DNA of 64,000 nucleotides from positions 1,442,416-1,506,415 of the forward strand of contig CP015605.1 in assembly GCA_002284895.1 (NCBI GenBank), read 5' to 3'. The translations under genes were made by a program, and so were the position numbers. Of this stretch, positions 11,151-22,323 are shown piece by piece. Under the pieces are notes generated by a model. It ran no database searches. It saw only the letters and a list, made by a program, of their open reading frames with translations, and was not told the DNA's origin. Position 1 is the first letter of the stretch; the number at the start of each line of letters is the position of its first letter. Source of the stretch: Actinobacteria bacterium IMCC19121. Its GTDB lineage: Bacteria > Actinomycetota > Actinomycetes > Nanopelagicales > Nanopelagicaceae.

Positions 11151-12632
11151 ATGGCTACTAAGCGCACTCCTTCTTTTGATTCTCATAACCCTGCAACTGG
11201 TGAGGTTGCTGGGACATATCCAATAATGAATGCCAAACAAGTAAATGAAATTGTTGCTCACGCCCGAAACGCTTCAGCTCAGTGGCAAAAACTTGGATTC
11301 TCTGGTCGAAAGAAAGTTCTTCTCTCTTGGTCTAATGTGATTATCAATCGCATAGATCAAATAGCAGCATTGATTTCACTTGAGACTGGTAAACCTGTTG
11401 GAGATGCGAAGTTAGAGGTAAGCATTGCTGTGGGCCACATCGGCTGGGCAGCACGCCATGCAGAAGAGATTATGCGCACCGCTTATCGTGCGCCAGGCTT
11501 ACTTTTATCGAATATGTCAGCAACAGTTCAACGCTCTCCTCTTGGCGTTGTTGGAGTAATTGGTCCATGGAACTACCCCATGTTTACACCAGTTGGCTCA
11601 ATAACTTATGCACTAGCTGCAGGAAACACCGTTGTCTTTAAGCCCAGTGAATACACACCTGGTGTGGGAATGTGGTTAGAGGAAACCTTTAATGAAGTTG
11701 CGCCATTTGCCGATGTCCTAACAACTATTACCGGGTTAGGTGAAACTGGCGGTGCTCTGTGTACCAGCGGCGTCGACAAAATTTCATTTACTGGATCAAC
11801 TAGGACAGCAAAAATAGTTGCTGCCCAATGTGCAACAACAATGACTCCAGTTGTTTTGGAGTGCGGCGGAAAAGATCCTGTCATCGTGGCCGCCGATGCC
11901 AATCTTGAGCGGGCAGTTGATGCAACTATCTGGTCTGCCATGGCTAATGCTGGGCAATCATGTATTGGCGCAGAGCGTGTGTATGTTGATGAGAGAGTGG
12001 CCGATAAGTTTGTAGAGCTTGCAGTGAAGTTAGCTCAGACAATTCATGCAGGTGCACCAGGTGATGGAAACTACGGCCCAGCAACAATGCCTTCACAAAT
12101 TAAAGTTATTCAATCCCACATAAAGAGTGCCATCAAAGATGGTGGAACGTGTGCCTATGGTGGTCCAGAATCTGTTAAGCCACCATTTGTTCAACCCGTT
12201 ATCTTGCTAAATGTTCCAGAAGATTCAGCGGCTATGCGCGAAGAAACTTTCGGACCAACAATTATTATCAATCGCGTGAAAAGCATGCGTGAAGCCATTG
12301 ATCTCTCAAACGCATCTAGCTATGGCTTAGGTGCAAATGTTTGGTCTAAGCGCCAAGGCAAAAAGATTGCTGCGGAGTTAGCCTGTGGAATGGTTGCAAT
12401 TAACTCAACATTTTCATTTGCTGCAGTTGCTTCCGTGCCATTTGGAGGCGTGAAAGATAGTGGTTATGGACGCGTTCATGGGCCTGAAGGATTGTTGGAG
12501 TACACCTACGCCCGCACAGTAGTTCGTACCCGCTTTAATGTTCCACTTAATCTATTGAGCTTTAAGCGCAAAGCTAAAGAAGAGAAGTTAGTTATTACTT
12601 TGACTCGCTGGTTAAAGGGACGCTTCGGTTAA
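11151..12632 (+). CDS. NAD(P)-dependent aldehyde dehydrogenase (succinate-semialdehyde dehydrogenase-like)
   Basis: This 493-aa ALDH superfamily enzyme has the PWNYPMF cofactor-site motif, FTGSTRTAK for nucleotide binding, general-base Glu in LECGGKDP and catalytic Cys in AGQSCIGAERVYV. It resembles actinobacterial GabD2-type succinate-semialdehyde dehydrogenases, but substrate cannot be fixed from sequence and no GABA genes are nearby. The C-terminal tail is basic (FKRKAKEEK). Its stop interlocks with that of the convergent small zinc-ribbon-like gene in a shared TTAA. Confidence 0.88.
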   Translation: MATKRTPSFDSHNPATGEVAGTYPIMNAKQVNEIVAHARNASAQWQKLGFSGRKKVLLSWSNVIINRIDQIAALISLETGKPVGDAKLEVSIAVGHIGWAARHAEEIMRTAYRAPGLLLSNMSATVQRSPLGVVGVIGPWNYPMFTPVGSITYALAAGNTVVFKPSEYTPGVGMWLEETFNEVAPFADVLTTITGLGETGGALCTSGVDKISFTGSTRTAKIVAAQCATTMTPVVLECGGKDPVIVAADANLERAVDATIWSAMANAGQSCIGAERVYVDERVADKFVELAVKLAQTIHAGAPGDGNYGPATMPSQIKVIQSHIKSAIKDGGTCAYGGPESVKPPFVQPVILLNVPEDSAAMREETFGPTIIINRVKSMREAIDLSNASSYGLGANVWSKRQGKKIAAELACGMVAINSTFSFAAVASVPFGGVKDSGYGRVHGPEGLLEYTYARTVVRTRFNVPLNLLSFKRKAKEEKLVITLTRWLKGRFG

Positions 12633-12940
12633 TAGCGCGGTGCGTTACGGGTTCGTTCAGTATTAGGACGTCGCTTGTCTTTCTTTGCCCAACACGCGTT
12701 ATGCCAGTGACGGCGACTTTCTTCATCATCTTCTAACCAGGCAACAGTGTGCGGTGTGGCCATCGGAATTACCTGATCACAACCTGGACAGCGATATGGC
12801 TTGTTAGAACTAGATCCAGTTAATTTGCGAACTATGTACATTCCTTCATGATGTTCCTCAATAGTTTGACTTGAGGTAGAAATGTCACGCTCATCACTTT
12901 TAGGCCGCTTGTTTTTAGGGTAATTTCTGCGCGGGCTCAT
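12629..12940 (-). CDS. Small basic protein with putative zinc-binding motif
   Basis: A 103-aa, strongly basic protein of a family common in Actinobacteria and often mislabelled 'ATP/GTP-binding protein'. A CPGC pair near residue 53 and a later WHNACW segment could bind a metal (Cys-Cys-His-Cys). Flanks are rich in Arg, Lys and Pro (SPRRNYPKNKRPK), suggesting nucleic-acid contact. Function is unknown. It is divergent from the ABC exporter operon over 42 bp and convergent with the aldehyde dehydrogenase. Confidence 0.7.
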   Translation of the reverse strand: MSPRRNYPKNKRPKSDERDISTSSQTIEEHHEGMYIVRKLTGSSSNKPYRCPGCDQVIPMATPHTVAWLEDDEESRRHWHNACWAKKDKRRPNTERTRNAPRY

Positions 12941-12970
12941 ACCCTTATTTTCTCACATCAATTGCAGGAG

Positions 12971-12976
12971 TAGTAT
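12971..12976 (+). promoter_or_regulatory. -10 element of a leaderless promoter (ABC exporter)
   Basis: TAGTAT ends 6 nt before the GTG start at 12983. The spacing supports that GTG as the real start and predicts a leaderless mRNA with a GTG initiator. Confidence 0.6.
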
Positions 12977-12982
12977 CTGAAC

Positions 12983-13834
12983 GTGAATGTAATCGAGGTC
13001 AAAGGTCTTAAAAAGAGCTACGGCCAGGTGCATGCAGTGCGTGGAGTTGATCTCTCTATTCCTGCCGGTGAAATCTTCGCTTTACTTGGCCCTAATGGTG
13101 CTGGCAAAACCACCACAGTTGAAATTCTAGAAGGTTTTAGAAGCCGTGATGCGGGTGAGATTTCTATTCTCGGATTTGATCCTCAAACCACTGGACATGC
13201 AGCACGTCAATGGCGTAATCGCATTGGAATTGTTTTGCAATCTGCTGCCGATGCAGGAGATTTAACAGTCATTGAAACTGTTAAGCATTTCAGTGAATAT
13301 TACTCAAACCCGCGCAATGTCGATGAAGTGATGGCGGCAGTTGGGTTGGAAGAAAAATCAGGAGCACTTATTCGCAATCTCTCTGGTGGTCAACGTCGTC
13401 GTTTAGATGTCGCCTTGGGAATCATTGGAAGCCCTGAGCTTCTATTTCTAGATGAGCCAACAACTGGCTTTGATCCGGAAGCACGTAGAGCTTTTTGGGC
13501 ACTTATTGAGAAACTGCGCGGGACTGGAACAACAATTTTGCTCACCACGCACTACTTAGATGAAGCTGAAGCATTAGCTGATCGTGTGGCAGTTATTAAT
13601 AATGGTTTGATCATTGAAGTTTCAACCCCTTCTGAATTAGGTGGACGTGCTACTTCTCAAGCAGTCGTTTCTTGGCGTGATGGCAGCCAAGTAAAAACTG
13701 AGGCAACAGATAACCCAACGGCAGTTGTCGCACGTCTTAGCACGCACTTTGGGGGAGAGATTCCAGAGCTGGCAGTAATTAGACCTTCGCTTGAAGATAT
13801 TTACTTAAAGATGATTGGGGGCGTCCATGAATAA
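12983..13834 (+). CDS. ABC transporter ATP-binding protein (multidrug/export type)
   Basis: A 283-aa ATPase with Walker A GPNGAGKTTT, signature LSGGQRRRLD, Walker B LLFLDEPTTGFDPEARR and H-loop TTHYLDEAE. The C-terminal extension (about residues 225-283) is typical of DrrA/CcmA-type exporters. It overlaps the permease gene by 8 bp and surely pairs with it. The substrate, perhaps a drug or lipid, is not determinable. Confidence 0.92.
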   Translation: MNVIEVKGLKKSYGQVHAVRGVDLSIPAGEIFALLGPNGAGKTTTVEILEGFRSRDAGEISILGFDPQTTGHAARQWRNRIGIVLQSAADAGDLTVIETVKHFSEYYSNPRNVDEVMAAVGLEEKSGALIRNLSGGQRRRLDVALGIIGSPELLFLDEPTTGFDPEARRAFWALIEKLRGTGTTILLTTHYLDEAEALADRVAVINNGLIIEVSTPSELGGRATSQAVVSWRDGSQVKTEATDNPTAVVARLSTHFGGEIPELAVIRPSLEDIYLKMIGGVHE

Positions 13835-14621
13835 AATCCCTAGCGCCTTAAATTTAGGAATCCGTCGCGGTGGCCTTGAGATTAGACAGTTTGCCCGCCA
13901 GCGTGAGTCAGTTGTCTTTACACTTTTATTCCCAGTTATTTTGTTGGCAATTTTTGGCTCAGTTTTTAAAGACACCATTGCACCTGGTGTGACTTTCTCG
14001 CAGTATTTTGTTGCTGGAATGATCGCCTCTGGCCTCGTTAATACTGGTTTTCAATCACTTGCAATCACCATCCCAATGGAGCGCGATGTGGGTGGATTAA
14101 AGCGCCTGCGTGGCACACCAATGCCAGCCTCAAGCTATTTCATTGGTAAAGCGATTTTGATTGCGGTAAGCATGATTATCCAATTTGCTCTTCTTTTTGG
14201 ATTTGGACTTCTATTTTTTGGTGTTGAAATGCCAACTGAGTTAAGTAAATGGCTTACCTTTACCTGGTTAGTTCTACTTGGCAGTGCCTGTTCTACAGCG
14301 CTGGGTATCGCATTTTCAATTGTTCCAAAGAGCGGACGTGGTGCCTCTGCTGTTGTCTCACCCATTGTCATCATTTTGCAGTTCTTTAGTGGCGTGTTCT
14401 TTGTTTTCACTCAACTGCCAACCTGGATGCAACAACTAGCAGCAATATTTCCCCTCAAGTGGCTCACCCAAGGCATGCGTTCAGTATTTTTACCTGATTC
14501 ATTTGCTGCCCAAGAAGTAGCTAAGTCCTGGGAGACGGAAAGAACATTCTTCATCCTTGTTCTCTGGCTCGTTATTGGAGTCTTTTTCTCAGTCCGCAAA
14601 TTTAAGTGGGATCGCGATTAA
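13827..14621 (+). CDS. ABC-2 type transporter permease
   Basis: A 264-aa ABC-2 family permease with six hydrophobic segments and the family motif near FSGVFFVFTQLPTWMQQLAAIFPLKW. The ATG at 13827, preceded by a GGGGG-containing ribosome-binding region inside the ATPase gene, is preferred over the TTG at 13815. It forms the membrane half of the exporter with the upstream ATPase. A conserved L-R-GTPMPASSY loop is present as in DrrB-like permeases. Confidence 0.9.
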   Translation: MNKIPSALNLGIRRGGLEIRQFARQRESVVFTLLFPVILLAIFGSVFKDTIAPGVTFSQYFVAGMIASGLVNTGFQSLAITIPMERDVGGLKRLRGTPMPASSYFIGKAILIAVSMIIQFALLFGFGLLFFGVEMPTELSKWLTFTWLVLLGSACSTALGIAFSIVPKSGRGASAVVSPIVIILQFFSGVFFVFTQLPTWMQQLAAIFPLKWLTQGMRSVFLPDSFAAQEVAKSWETERTFFILVLWLVIGVFFSVRKFKWDRD

Positions 14622-15258
14622 GCGCGTTTTAGGCATCGTAGTAACGTTAATGCTGGCATTAACCATGGTGCCAACTCATGCCGCAACTACAAAAGCTACG
14701 CCTACCCCAACGGTTAAAACCACTGCTAAACCCACGGCCTCTGCAAAAGCAACTGCGACTAAAAAGGCCGTTGTTAAAAAGAAACCTCGCAAGAAAGTCA
14801 CTGTTTCACCGTCACCAAAACCTAAATGGCCACCAAGCGGATTTAAAGCAAGTGGTGATGTGTATGCAAAGATTCCAACTGCTAAAGAACTAGTTGGCAC
14901 AGCATCAAATAGCAAGATTTTGACAGCCCAGTTAGCCCAAAAGGTTGATGGTGTTGCTATTTGTGAAAAGTATTCATGTGGCGCAGTGCAAGTAGCCTCT
15001 CTAGATGGCTGCACATGGTGGGAAGTTAATGCAAAGTTAGTTGGAGAGACTTCGGCCACTGATAAAACCATTAAAACTTTTGGAAGCATTCGCACCCTTG
15101 CTGGAAAAACTACTAGCAAGCAGATAACAACAATCTTGCTCATAAGCCAAGAACTTCTTGAATTAAGACATGTGGTGACTAATATTTCAGCAATCTGTCA
15201 CAAAGATCCAGCTACTGAGAAGGTTCCAAGCACAACTTATAAATCAGCTACAAACTAG
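14557..15258 (+). CDS. Secreted Lys/Thr/Ala-rich protein of unknown function
   Basis: The mature protein seems to begin after a signal peptide (KRVLGIVVTLMLALTMVPTHA) and continues with a low-complexity Thr/Lys/Ala/Pro stretch, then a globular part with four Cys (CEKYSCG, DGCTWW, ISAICH). Family not recognised. The start is unsettled. The listed TTG overlaps the permease by 65 bp and adds 20 residues before the n-region, and a TTG at 14575 is also possible. A rare ATT at 14617 would overlap the permease stop by 5 bp and give a textbook signal peptide. The stop interlocks with the convergent gene through a shared CTAG. Confidence 0.7.
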   Translation: MFSGSLLESFSQSANLSGIAIKRVLGIVVTLMLALTMVPTHAATTKATPTPTVKTTAKPTASAKATATKKAVVKKKPRKKVTVSPSPKPKWPPSGFKASGDVYAKIPTAKELVGTASNSKILTAQLAQKVDGVAICEKYSCGAVQVASLDGCTWWEVNAKLVGETSATDKTIKTFGSIRTLAGKTTSKQITTILLISQELLELRHVVTNISAICHKDPATEKVPSTTYKSATN

Positions 15259-15827
15259 CGATTAGCTCCAGGGACCCAGAGCTGGTCTCCAATTTCCTTG
15301 TTGGCATAACGTGCCAAAACAAAGAGAAGATCTGAGCAACGGTTTAAGTACTTAGCTGTTAATGGATTCACGCCTCCACCAAAAGCGTGGATTGCCGCCC
15401 ATGTGCGACGCTCTGCGCGACGAACAACGGTGCGAGCAACGTGAAGGTGGGCAGCAGCTGGAGTTCCTGAAGGTAAAACAAAAGAGCGCAATGATTCAAG
15501 CTCTGAATTGAACTTATCAATCTGCTCTTCTAAATAGACAATTTGAGATTCAAGAACACGCAGCGGCTCAAAGGCTGGTGAATCAACTACTGGTGTGCAA
15601 AGGTCTGCGCCAACATCAAAGAGATCATTTTGGATTCGCACTAATAATGCGCGTACCTCATCTGATAATTCATCAGTTGCTAGGACAACTCCAATTGAAG
15701 AGTTACCTTCATCAACGGTTGCATAGGCCTCAAGGCGTGGATCGTTTTTAGATGTTCGACTCATGTCCCCCAGTGAGGTTGTGCCGTCATCGCCTGTCTT
15801 GGTGTAAATGCGCGTTAAATTAACCAT
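15255..15827 (-). CDS. ATP:cob(I)alamin adenosyltransferase, PduO type
   Basis: The enzyme makes adenosylcobalamin from cob(I)alamin and ATP. The N-terminal signature IYTKTGDDGTTSLGD binds ATP; RTVVRRAERRTW and LNRCSDLLFVLARYAN are the later family motifs. The 190-aa length is normal. In Mycobacterium the orthologue also lies next to murA, downstream of the ATP synthase operon. No B12-dependent enzyme is visible in the window, so its use depends on genes elsewhere. Confidence 0.93.
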   Translation of the reverse strand: MVNLTRIYTKTGDDGTTSLGDMSRTSKNDPRLEAYATVDEGNSSIGVVLATDELSDEVRALLVRIQNDLFDVGADLCTPVVDSPAFEPLRVLESQIVYLEEQIDKFNSELESLRSFVLPSGTPAAAHLHVARTVVRRAERRTWAAIHAFGGGVNPLTAKYLNRCSDLLFVLARYANKEIGDQLWVPGANR

Positions 15828-15833
15828 GCCCGT

Positions 15834-15839
15834 AGCCTA
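15834..15839 (-). promoter_or_regulatory. -10 element of a leaderless promoter (cobalamin adenosyltransferase)
   Basis: On the minus strand TAGGCT ends 6 nt before the ATG at 15827. It is only 4 bp from the divergent murA -10 element. Confidence 0.6.
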
Positions 15840-15843
15840 TTAG

Positions 15844-15849
15844 TAGACT
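15844..15849 (+). promoter_or_regulatory. -10 element of a leaderless promoter (murA)
   Basis: TAGACT ends 6 nt before the murA ATG at 15856. The whole intergenic region to the divergent gene is 28 bp, so the two RNA polymerase footprints must overlap. Confidence 0.6.
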
Positions 15850-15855
15850 GCGGGA

Positions 15856-17115
15856 ATGGCATCTCACGACCGTTTTCGCGTAATTGGCGGTACTGCGCTA
15901 CGTGGTGAAGTCACAATCTCTGGGGCCAAGAACTCGGTTTTAAAACTTATGGCTGCGGCGCTTCTAGCCACCGGCAAAACCACCATTACTAATGTGCCAG
16001 AAATCGCTGACGTGGACATCATGGCCGATCTTTTAACTCGTCTGGGTTGCACAGTCGTTCGTGGAGCTTCCGAAGTGAGCATTGATGTTCCACAAACACC
16101 AGGACATCGCGCCGATTATGACTTGGTCCGCAAAATGCGTGCATCAATTAACGTACTTGGACCTTTAGTTGCCCGTGTTGGTGAAGCAGAAGTTGCACTG
16201 CCTGGCGGAGATGCAATTGGATCTCGTGGATTAGATTTTCATATTAAGGGACTTGAAGCTCTAGGAGCTAAGGCTCACATTGAACATGGTTATGTAGTTG
16301 CCGAGGCACCTCATGGATTAACTGGCGCAGTTATTGATTTAGATTTCCCAAGCGTTGGTGCCACCGAAAACATTATGACAGCAGCTGTTTTAGCTAAAGG
16401 TGTAACAACTATTGATAACGCAGCTCGTGAACCAGATCTAGTGGATCTAGGTGAGTTCCTAATTTCAATGGGTGCAAACATTCAAGGTTTAGGCTCTCCA
16501 ACAATCACCATTACTGGTGTGAATGAGTTGAAACCAACTACACATGCAACGATTCCAGATCGCATCATCACTGGAACATGGGCTTTTGCCGCTGCCATGA
16601 CACGTGGTGACATCACAATTCACGGAGCGCGAGCCGAACATCTTGAATTACCACTTGAGAAACTCGCATCAGCTGGCGCAATTGTTACAACAACTGCCGA
16701 TGGAATTCGTGTGCGCATGGATGTTCGCCCTCAAGCAATTGATGTTGCAACACTTCCCTACCCAGGCTTTCCAACAGACTTATTGCCTATGGTTATTGCC
16801 CTTAACTCCATCGCAGATGGTCACTCTTTAGTGACTGAAAACGTCTTTGAATCACGCTTTATGTTTGTTAACGAGCTCAGCCGACTAGGTGCTCAGATTT
16901 CAGTGGATGGTCATCACGCCTCCATTGAAGGCGTTCCAGAGCTTTCAGGTGCTCCCGTTGAAGCTCACGATATCCGTGCTGGTGCAGGCTTAATTTTGGC
17001 TGCACTAGTAAGTGAAGGTGAATCAACGATTGATCAGGCTTTCCATGTTGATCGTGGTTATCCAAATTTTGCCGAGCAATTACAGGGCCTAGGAGCGAAT
17101 GTGAGACGAGAATAA
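15856..17115 (+). CDS. murA: UDP-N-acetylglucosamine 1-carboxyvinyltransferase MurA (Asp active-site variant)
   Basis: MurA transfers enolpyruvate from PEP to UDP-GlcNAc, the first committed step of peptidoglycan synthesis. The 419-aa sequence has the GAKNSVLK motif (Lys25), the Arg-rich [13 protein letters not shown] segment and the catalytic loop [10 protein letters not shown]. The loop residue that is Cys in E. coli is Asp here (Asp119). Asp at this site is known in mycobacterial MurA and confers intrinsic fosfomycin insensitivity. The stop shares one base with the glpX start (TAATG), so the two are coupled. Confidence 0.95.
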   Translation: MASHDRFRVIGGTALRGEVTISGAKNSVLKLMAAALLATGKTTITNVPEIADVDIMADLLTRLGCTVVRGASEVSIDVPQTPGHRADYDLVRKMRASINVLGPLVARVGEAEVALPGGDAIGSRGLDFHIKGLEALGAKAHIEHGYVVAEAPHGLTGAVIDLDFPSVGATENIMTAAVLAKGVTTIDNAAREPDLVDLGEFLISMGANIQGLGSPTITITGVNELKPTTHATIPDRIITGTWAFAAAMTRGDITIHGARAEHLELPLEKLASAGAIVTTTADGIRVRMDVRPQAIDVATLPYPGFPTDLLPMVIALNSIADGHSLVTENVFESRFMFVNELSRLGAQISVDGHHASIEGVPELSGAPVEAHDIRAGAGLILAALVSEGESTIDQAFHVDRGYPNFAEQLQGLGANVRRE

Positions 17116-18032
17116 TGGCAATTCCAGATCGCAACTTAGCCCTTGAACTCATCCGTGTAACAGAAACTGCAGCTCTTGCTGCTGCTCCTTGGGTTGGCCG
17201 TGGTCAAAAAGATTTAGCAGATAAAGCTGCAGTGGAAGCAATGCGAAAGATGATCAACACAGTTGATATGGCTGGTGTTGTTGTTATTGGTGAGGGCGAA
17301 AAAGATAACGCGCCTATGTTGCACAACGGTGAAAGCGTTGGAAATCAAGAAGGTCCAGCATGCGATGTGGCAGTAGATCCCATTGATGGAACATCTCTGA
17401 CGGCAAATGGAATGAATGGTGCGATTTCAGTTATTGCCCTGGCACCACGTGGCTCGATGTATGACCCAAAAACTTCCTTCTACATGAACAAGATTGCTAC
17501 TGGTCCCCAAGCAGCTAACGTCATCGATATCACCGCAACAACTGCGCAGAACATTGCAGCTGTGGCTAAAGCAAAGAACTTAGCAATTAGTGATGTGACT
17601 GTTGTTGTTCTTAATCGGCCTCGTCATGAGCAACTCATCAAAGAGATCCGTGAATGCGGTGCCAGAATTCGCTTAATTCAAGATGGTGACGTTGCTGCAG
17701 CAATTGAAACTGCACGTCCAAATACCGGAATAGATCTGCTCATGGGCATTGGTGGAACTCCGGAAGGCGTTATTACCGCAGCTGCAATGATCTGCTTGGG
17801 CGGTGCAATTCAAGGTCAACTCCACATTGATGGCAAGGGCTCTGGGCCAATTCTCACAACGCGTGATTTAGTAAATTCAGATGATGTATTCCTGGCTGCA
17901 ACAGGTATCACCGATGGAGAGCTAATTAAAGGGGTTCGATACACCAGCTTTGGCGCTGTGAGTCAGTCAATTGTGATGCGAGGAAAATCTAAAACGGTTC
18001 GTGTTATTGAAACCGAGCATTACCTCAAATAA
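17115..18032 (+). CDS. glpX: Fructose-1,6-bisphosphatase class II GlpX
   Basis: GlpX hydrolyses fructose-1,6-bisphosphate to fructose-6-phosphate in gluconeogenesis. Metal-binding motifs are [11 protein letters not shown] and [12 protein letters not shown] near residues 58-98, and the later [14 protein letters not shown] segment is family-typical. Length 305 aa is slightly short for the family (about 320-340) but no motif is missing. Translation is coupled to murA by a 1-bp overlap. It ends 1 bp from the convergent atpC stop. Confidence 0.94.
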   Translation: MAIPDRNLALELIRVTETAALAAAPWVGRGQKDLADKAAVEAMRKMINTVDMAGVVVIGEGEKDNAPMLHNGESVGNQEGPACDVAVDPIDGTSLTANGMNGAISVIALAPRGSMYDPKTSFYMNKIATGPQAANVIDITATTAQNIAAVAKAKNLAISDVTVVVLNRPRHEQLIKEIRECGARIRLIQDGDVAAAIETARPNTGIDLLMGIGGTPEGVITAAAMICLGGAIQGQLHIDGKGSGPILTTRDLVNSDDVFLAATGITDGELIKGVRYTSFGAVSQSIVMRGKSKTVRVIETEHYLK

Positions 18033-18033
18033 G

Positions 18034-18288
18034 TTACTTAGAAACTGTCTCTGTAAGAATTGAAACTCGGTTATTAGCAACAGATAGGAAGCCACCACTG
18101 ACATTAAAATCAGTGGTGCTCCCATCTACAGATGTAATGCTTACGACGCCGTCGACTAGCACGCCAAATAGAGGTGTATGCCCAGTTAAGATCCCTAGGT
18201 CCCCATCTATTGTTCGTGCAGAGACAGAGGTTGCATCCCCTGACCACACGCGCTGAATTGGCGATACTAATTCGACTTTAAGCGTCAT
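18034..18288 (-). CDS. atpC: ATP synthase epsilon subunit, lacking the C-terminal helical domain
   Basis: The 84 residues form only the N-terminal beta-sandwich (LKVELVSPIQRVWSGDA; GDLGILTGHTPLFGVL). Typical bacterial epsilon has about 120-140 residues, with a C-terminal helical hairpin that inhibits ATP hydrolysis. Here the frame ends after LTETVSK and the stop lies 1 bp from glpX, so the hairpin is absent from the genome rather than missed. It is last in the ATP synthase operon, 8 bp after atpD. Confidence 0.93.
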   Translation of the reverse strand: MTLKVELVSPIQRVWSGDATSVSARTIDGDLGILTGHTPLFGVLVDGVVSITSVDGSTTDFNVSGGFLSVANNRVSILTETVSK

Positions 18289-18296
18289 CTCTTTAC

Positions 18297-20644
<2,348 letters not shown>

Positions 20645-20647
20645 AAG

Positions 20648-22288
20648 TTACTTCTTCACCGCCGGAGGAACATGCTTTGTAATCTGCTCTGAATCTTCGC
20701 CAGTGAGGGCTTCAACTGGAGCATCCTTAACCGCTGCCGCAACAGTTGGAACAAAGCGGGTCTTGAATGTGGCGATAGCTTCGATAATTGAAGCAACCGT
20801 GTCATCCTCTAACAGCTTAGTTTCTGCGATAACGTCAAAGATTGCTTTGCGTTCGCGAGCGATGTAATCCAAAAGTTCAGATTCAAATCGGCGAATATCA
20901 GCAACTGCAACATCATCTAGCGCACCTGATGTACCAGCATAGATTGAAACAATCTGACGCTCGAGTGAGTACGGTGAGTACTGACCCTGCTTCAAAAGTT
21001 CAACCATCCGAGCGCCGCGCTCAAGTTGTGCCTTTGAGGCCGCATCTAAATCCGAACCGAATGCAGCGAATGCTTCAAGCTCACGGAACTGCGCAAGGTC
21101 AAGACGAAGACGTCCAGCGATCTTCTTCATCGCCTTAGTCTGAGCAGATCCACCCACGCGAGAAACCGAAACACCTACGTTAATAGCAGGACGGACACCG
21201 GCGTTAAAAAGATCTGTTTCAAGGAAACACTGACCATCTGTAATTGAAATAACGTTTGTTGGAATAAATGCAGAAACGTCATTTCCCTTAGTTTCAATGA
21301 TTGGTAGACCAGTCATTGAACCGCCACCAAGTTCATCGGAGAGTTTTGCGCAACGTTCTAGTAAACGTGAGTGCAAGTAGAAAACATCGCCAGGGTAAGC
21401 CTCGCGGCCTGGTGGACGACGTAGCAAAAGCGATACTGAACGATAGGCCTCGGCCTGCTTAGATAAATCATCAAAGACGATAAGAACATGCTCGCCCTTA
21501 TACATCCAGTGCTGGCCAATTGAAGAGCCTGTGTAAGGAGCTAAGTACTTGAAACCAGCTGGATCTGAAGCAGGAGAAGCAACGATAGTTGTGTACTCCA
21601 TGGCGCCAGCTTCTTCTAGCGACGCCTTAACAGATGCAATGGTTGAACCCTTTTGTCCAATAGCAACATAAATACATTTAACTTGCTTCTTTGGGTCTCC
21701 TGTTTTCCAGTTTTCCTTTTGATTAATGATTGTGTCAACAGCAACTGCAGTCTTACCAGTCTGGCGATCTCCAATAATTAATTGGCGCTGTCCACGACCG
21801 ATAGCAGTCATAGCATCGATTGCCTTAATTCCAGTTGCTAAAGGTTCTTTTACTGGCTGGCGCTGAACTACTGACGGTGCCTGAAGTTCAAGTGCACGAC
21901 GAGCTTCTGCTTTAATCTCGCCTTTGCCATCAATTGGTCGGCCCAATGGATCAACAACACGGCCAAGGAATGCATCTCCGACTGGCACAGAGAGAATTTC
22001 TCCAGTGCGTCGCACAGATGATCCCTCTTCAATACCTGCTGTGTCACCCAGAATAACTACGCCGATTTCGCGCACATCTAAGTTGAGTGCAAGACCAAGT
22101 GTTCCGTTCTCGAACTGCAATAGCTCATTTGCCATTGTCGATGGGAGACCTTCAACACGAGCGATTCCATCGCCTGCCTGACTGACAGTGCCAACTTCAT
22201 CACGAGATGCTGTACCTGGATCGTATGACTTAACAAAAGTTGCTAAGGCATCACGGATATCTTCGGGCCGGATTGTAAGTTCCGCCAT
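20648..22288 (-). CDS. atpA: ATP synthase F1 subunit alpha
   Basis: Regulatory/non-catalytic nucleotide-binding subunit. P-loop [13 protein letters not shown], the [10 protein letters not shown] motif and the ITDGQCFLE / [15 protein letters not shown] signature are present in 546 aa. A GGGAG ribosome-binding site precedes the ATG. It is followed closely by atpG and preceded by atpH after 35 bp. Confidence 0.98.
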   Translation of the reverse strand: MAELTIRPEDIRDALATFVKSYDPGTASRDEVGTVSQAGDGIARVEGLPSTMANELLQFENGTLGLALNLDVREIGVVILGDTAGIEEGSSVRRTGEILSVPVGDAFLGRVVDPLGRPIDGKGEIKAEARRALELQAPSVVQRQPVKEPLATGIKAIDAMTAIGRGQRQLIIGDRQTGKTAVAVDTIINQKENWKTGDPKKQVKCIYVAIGQKGSTIASVKASLEEAGAMEYTTIVASPASDPAGFKYLAPYTGSSIGQHWMYKGEHVLIVFDDLSKQAEAYRSVSLLLRRPPGREAYPGDVFYLHSRLLERCAKLSDELGGGSMTGLPIIETKGNDVSAFIPTNVISITDGQCFLETDLFNAGVRPAINVGVSVSRVGGSAQTKAMKKIAGRLRLDLAQFRELEAFAAFGSDLDAASKAQLERGARMVELLKQGQYSPYSLERQIVSIYAGTSGALDDVAVADIRRFESELLDYIARERKAIFDVIAETKLLEDDTVASIIEAIATFKTRFVPTVAAAVKDAPVEALTGEDSEQITKHVPPAVKK

Positions 22289-22323
22289 TTTATTCTCCCT
22301 TTTCCTATTTCCTAATTAAAAAC

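Noticed and set aside
14676..15143. 155-aa open frame antisense to the secreted Lys/Thr-rich protein
   Set aside because: Composition reflects the complementary strand of a low-complexity gene; no start signal and no family match.
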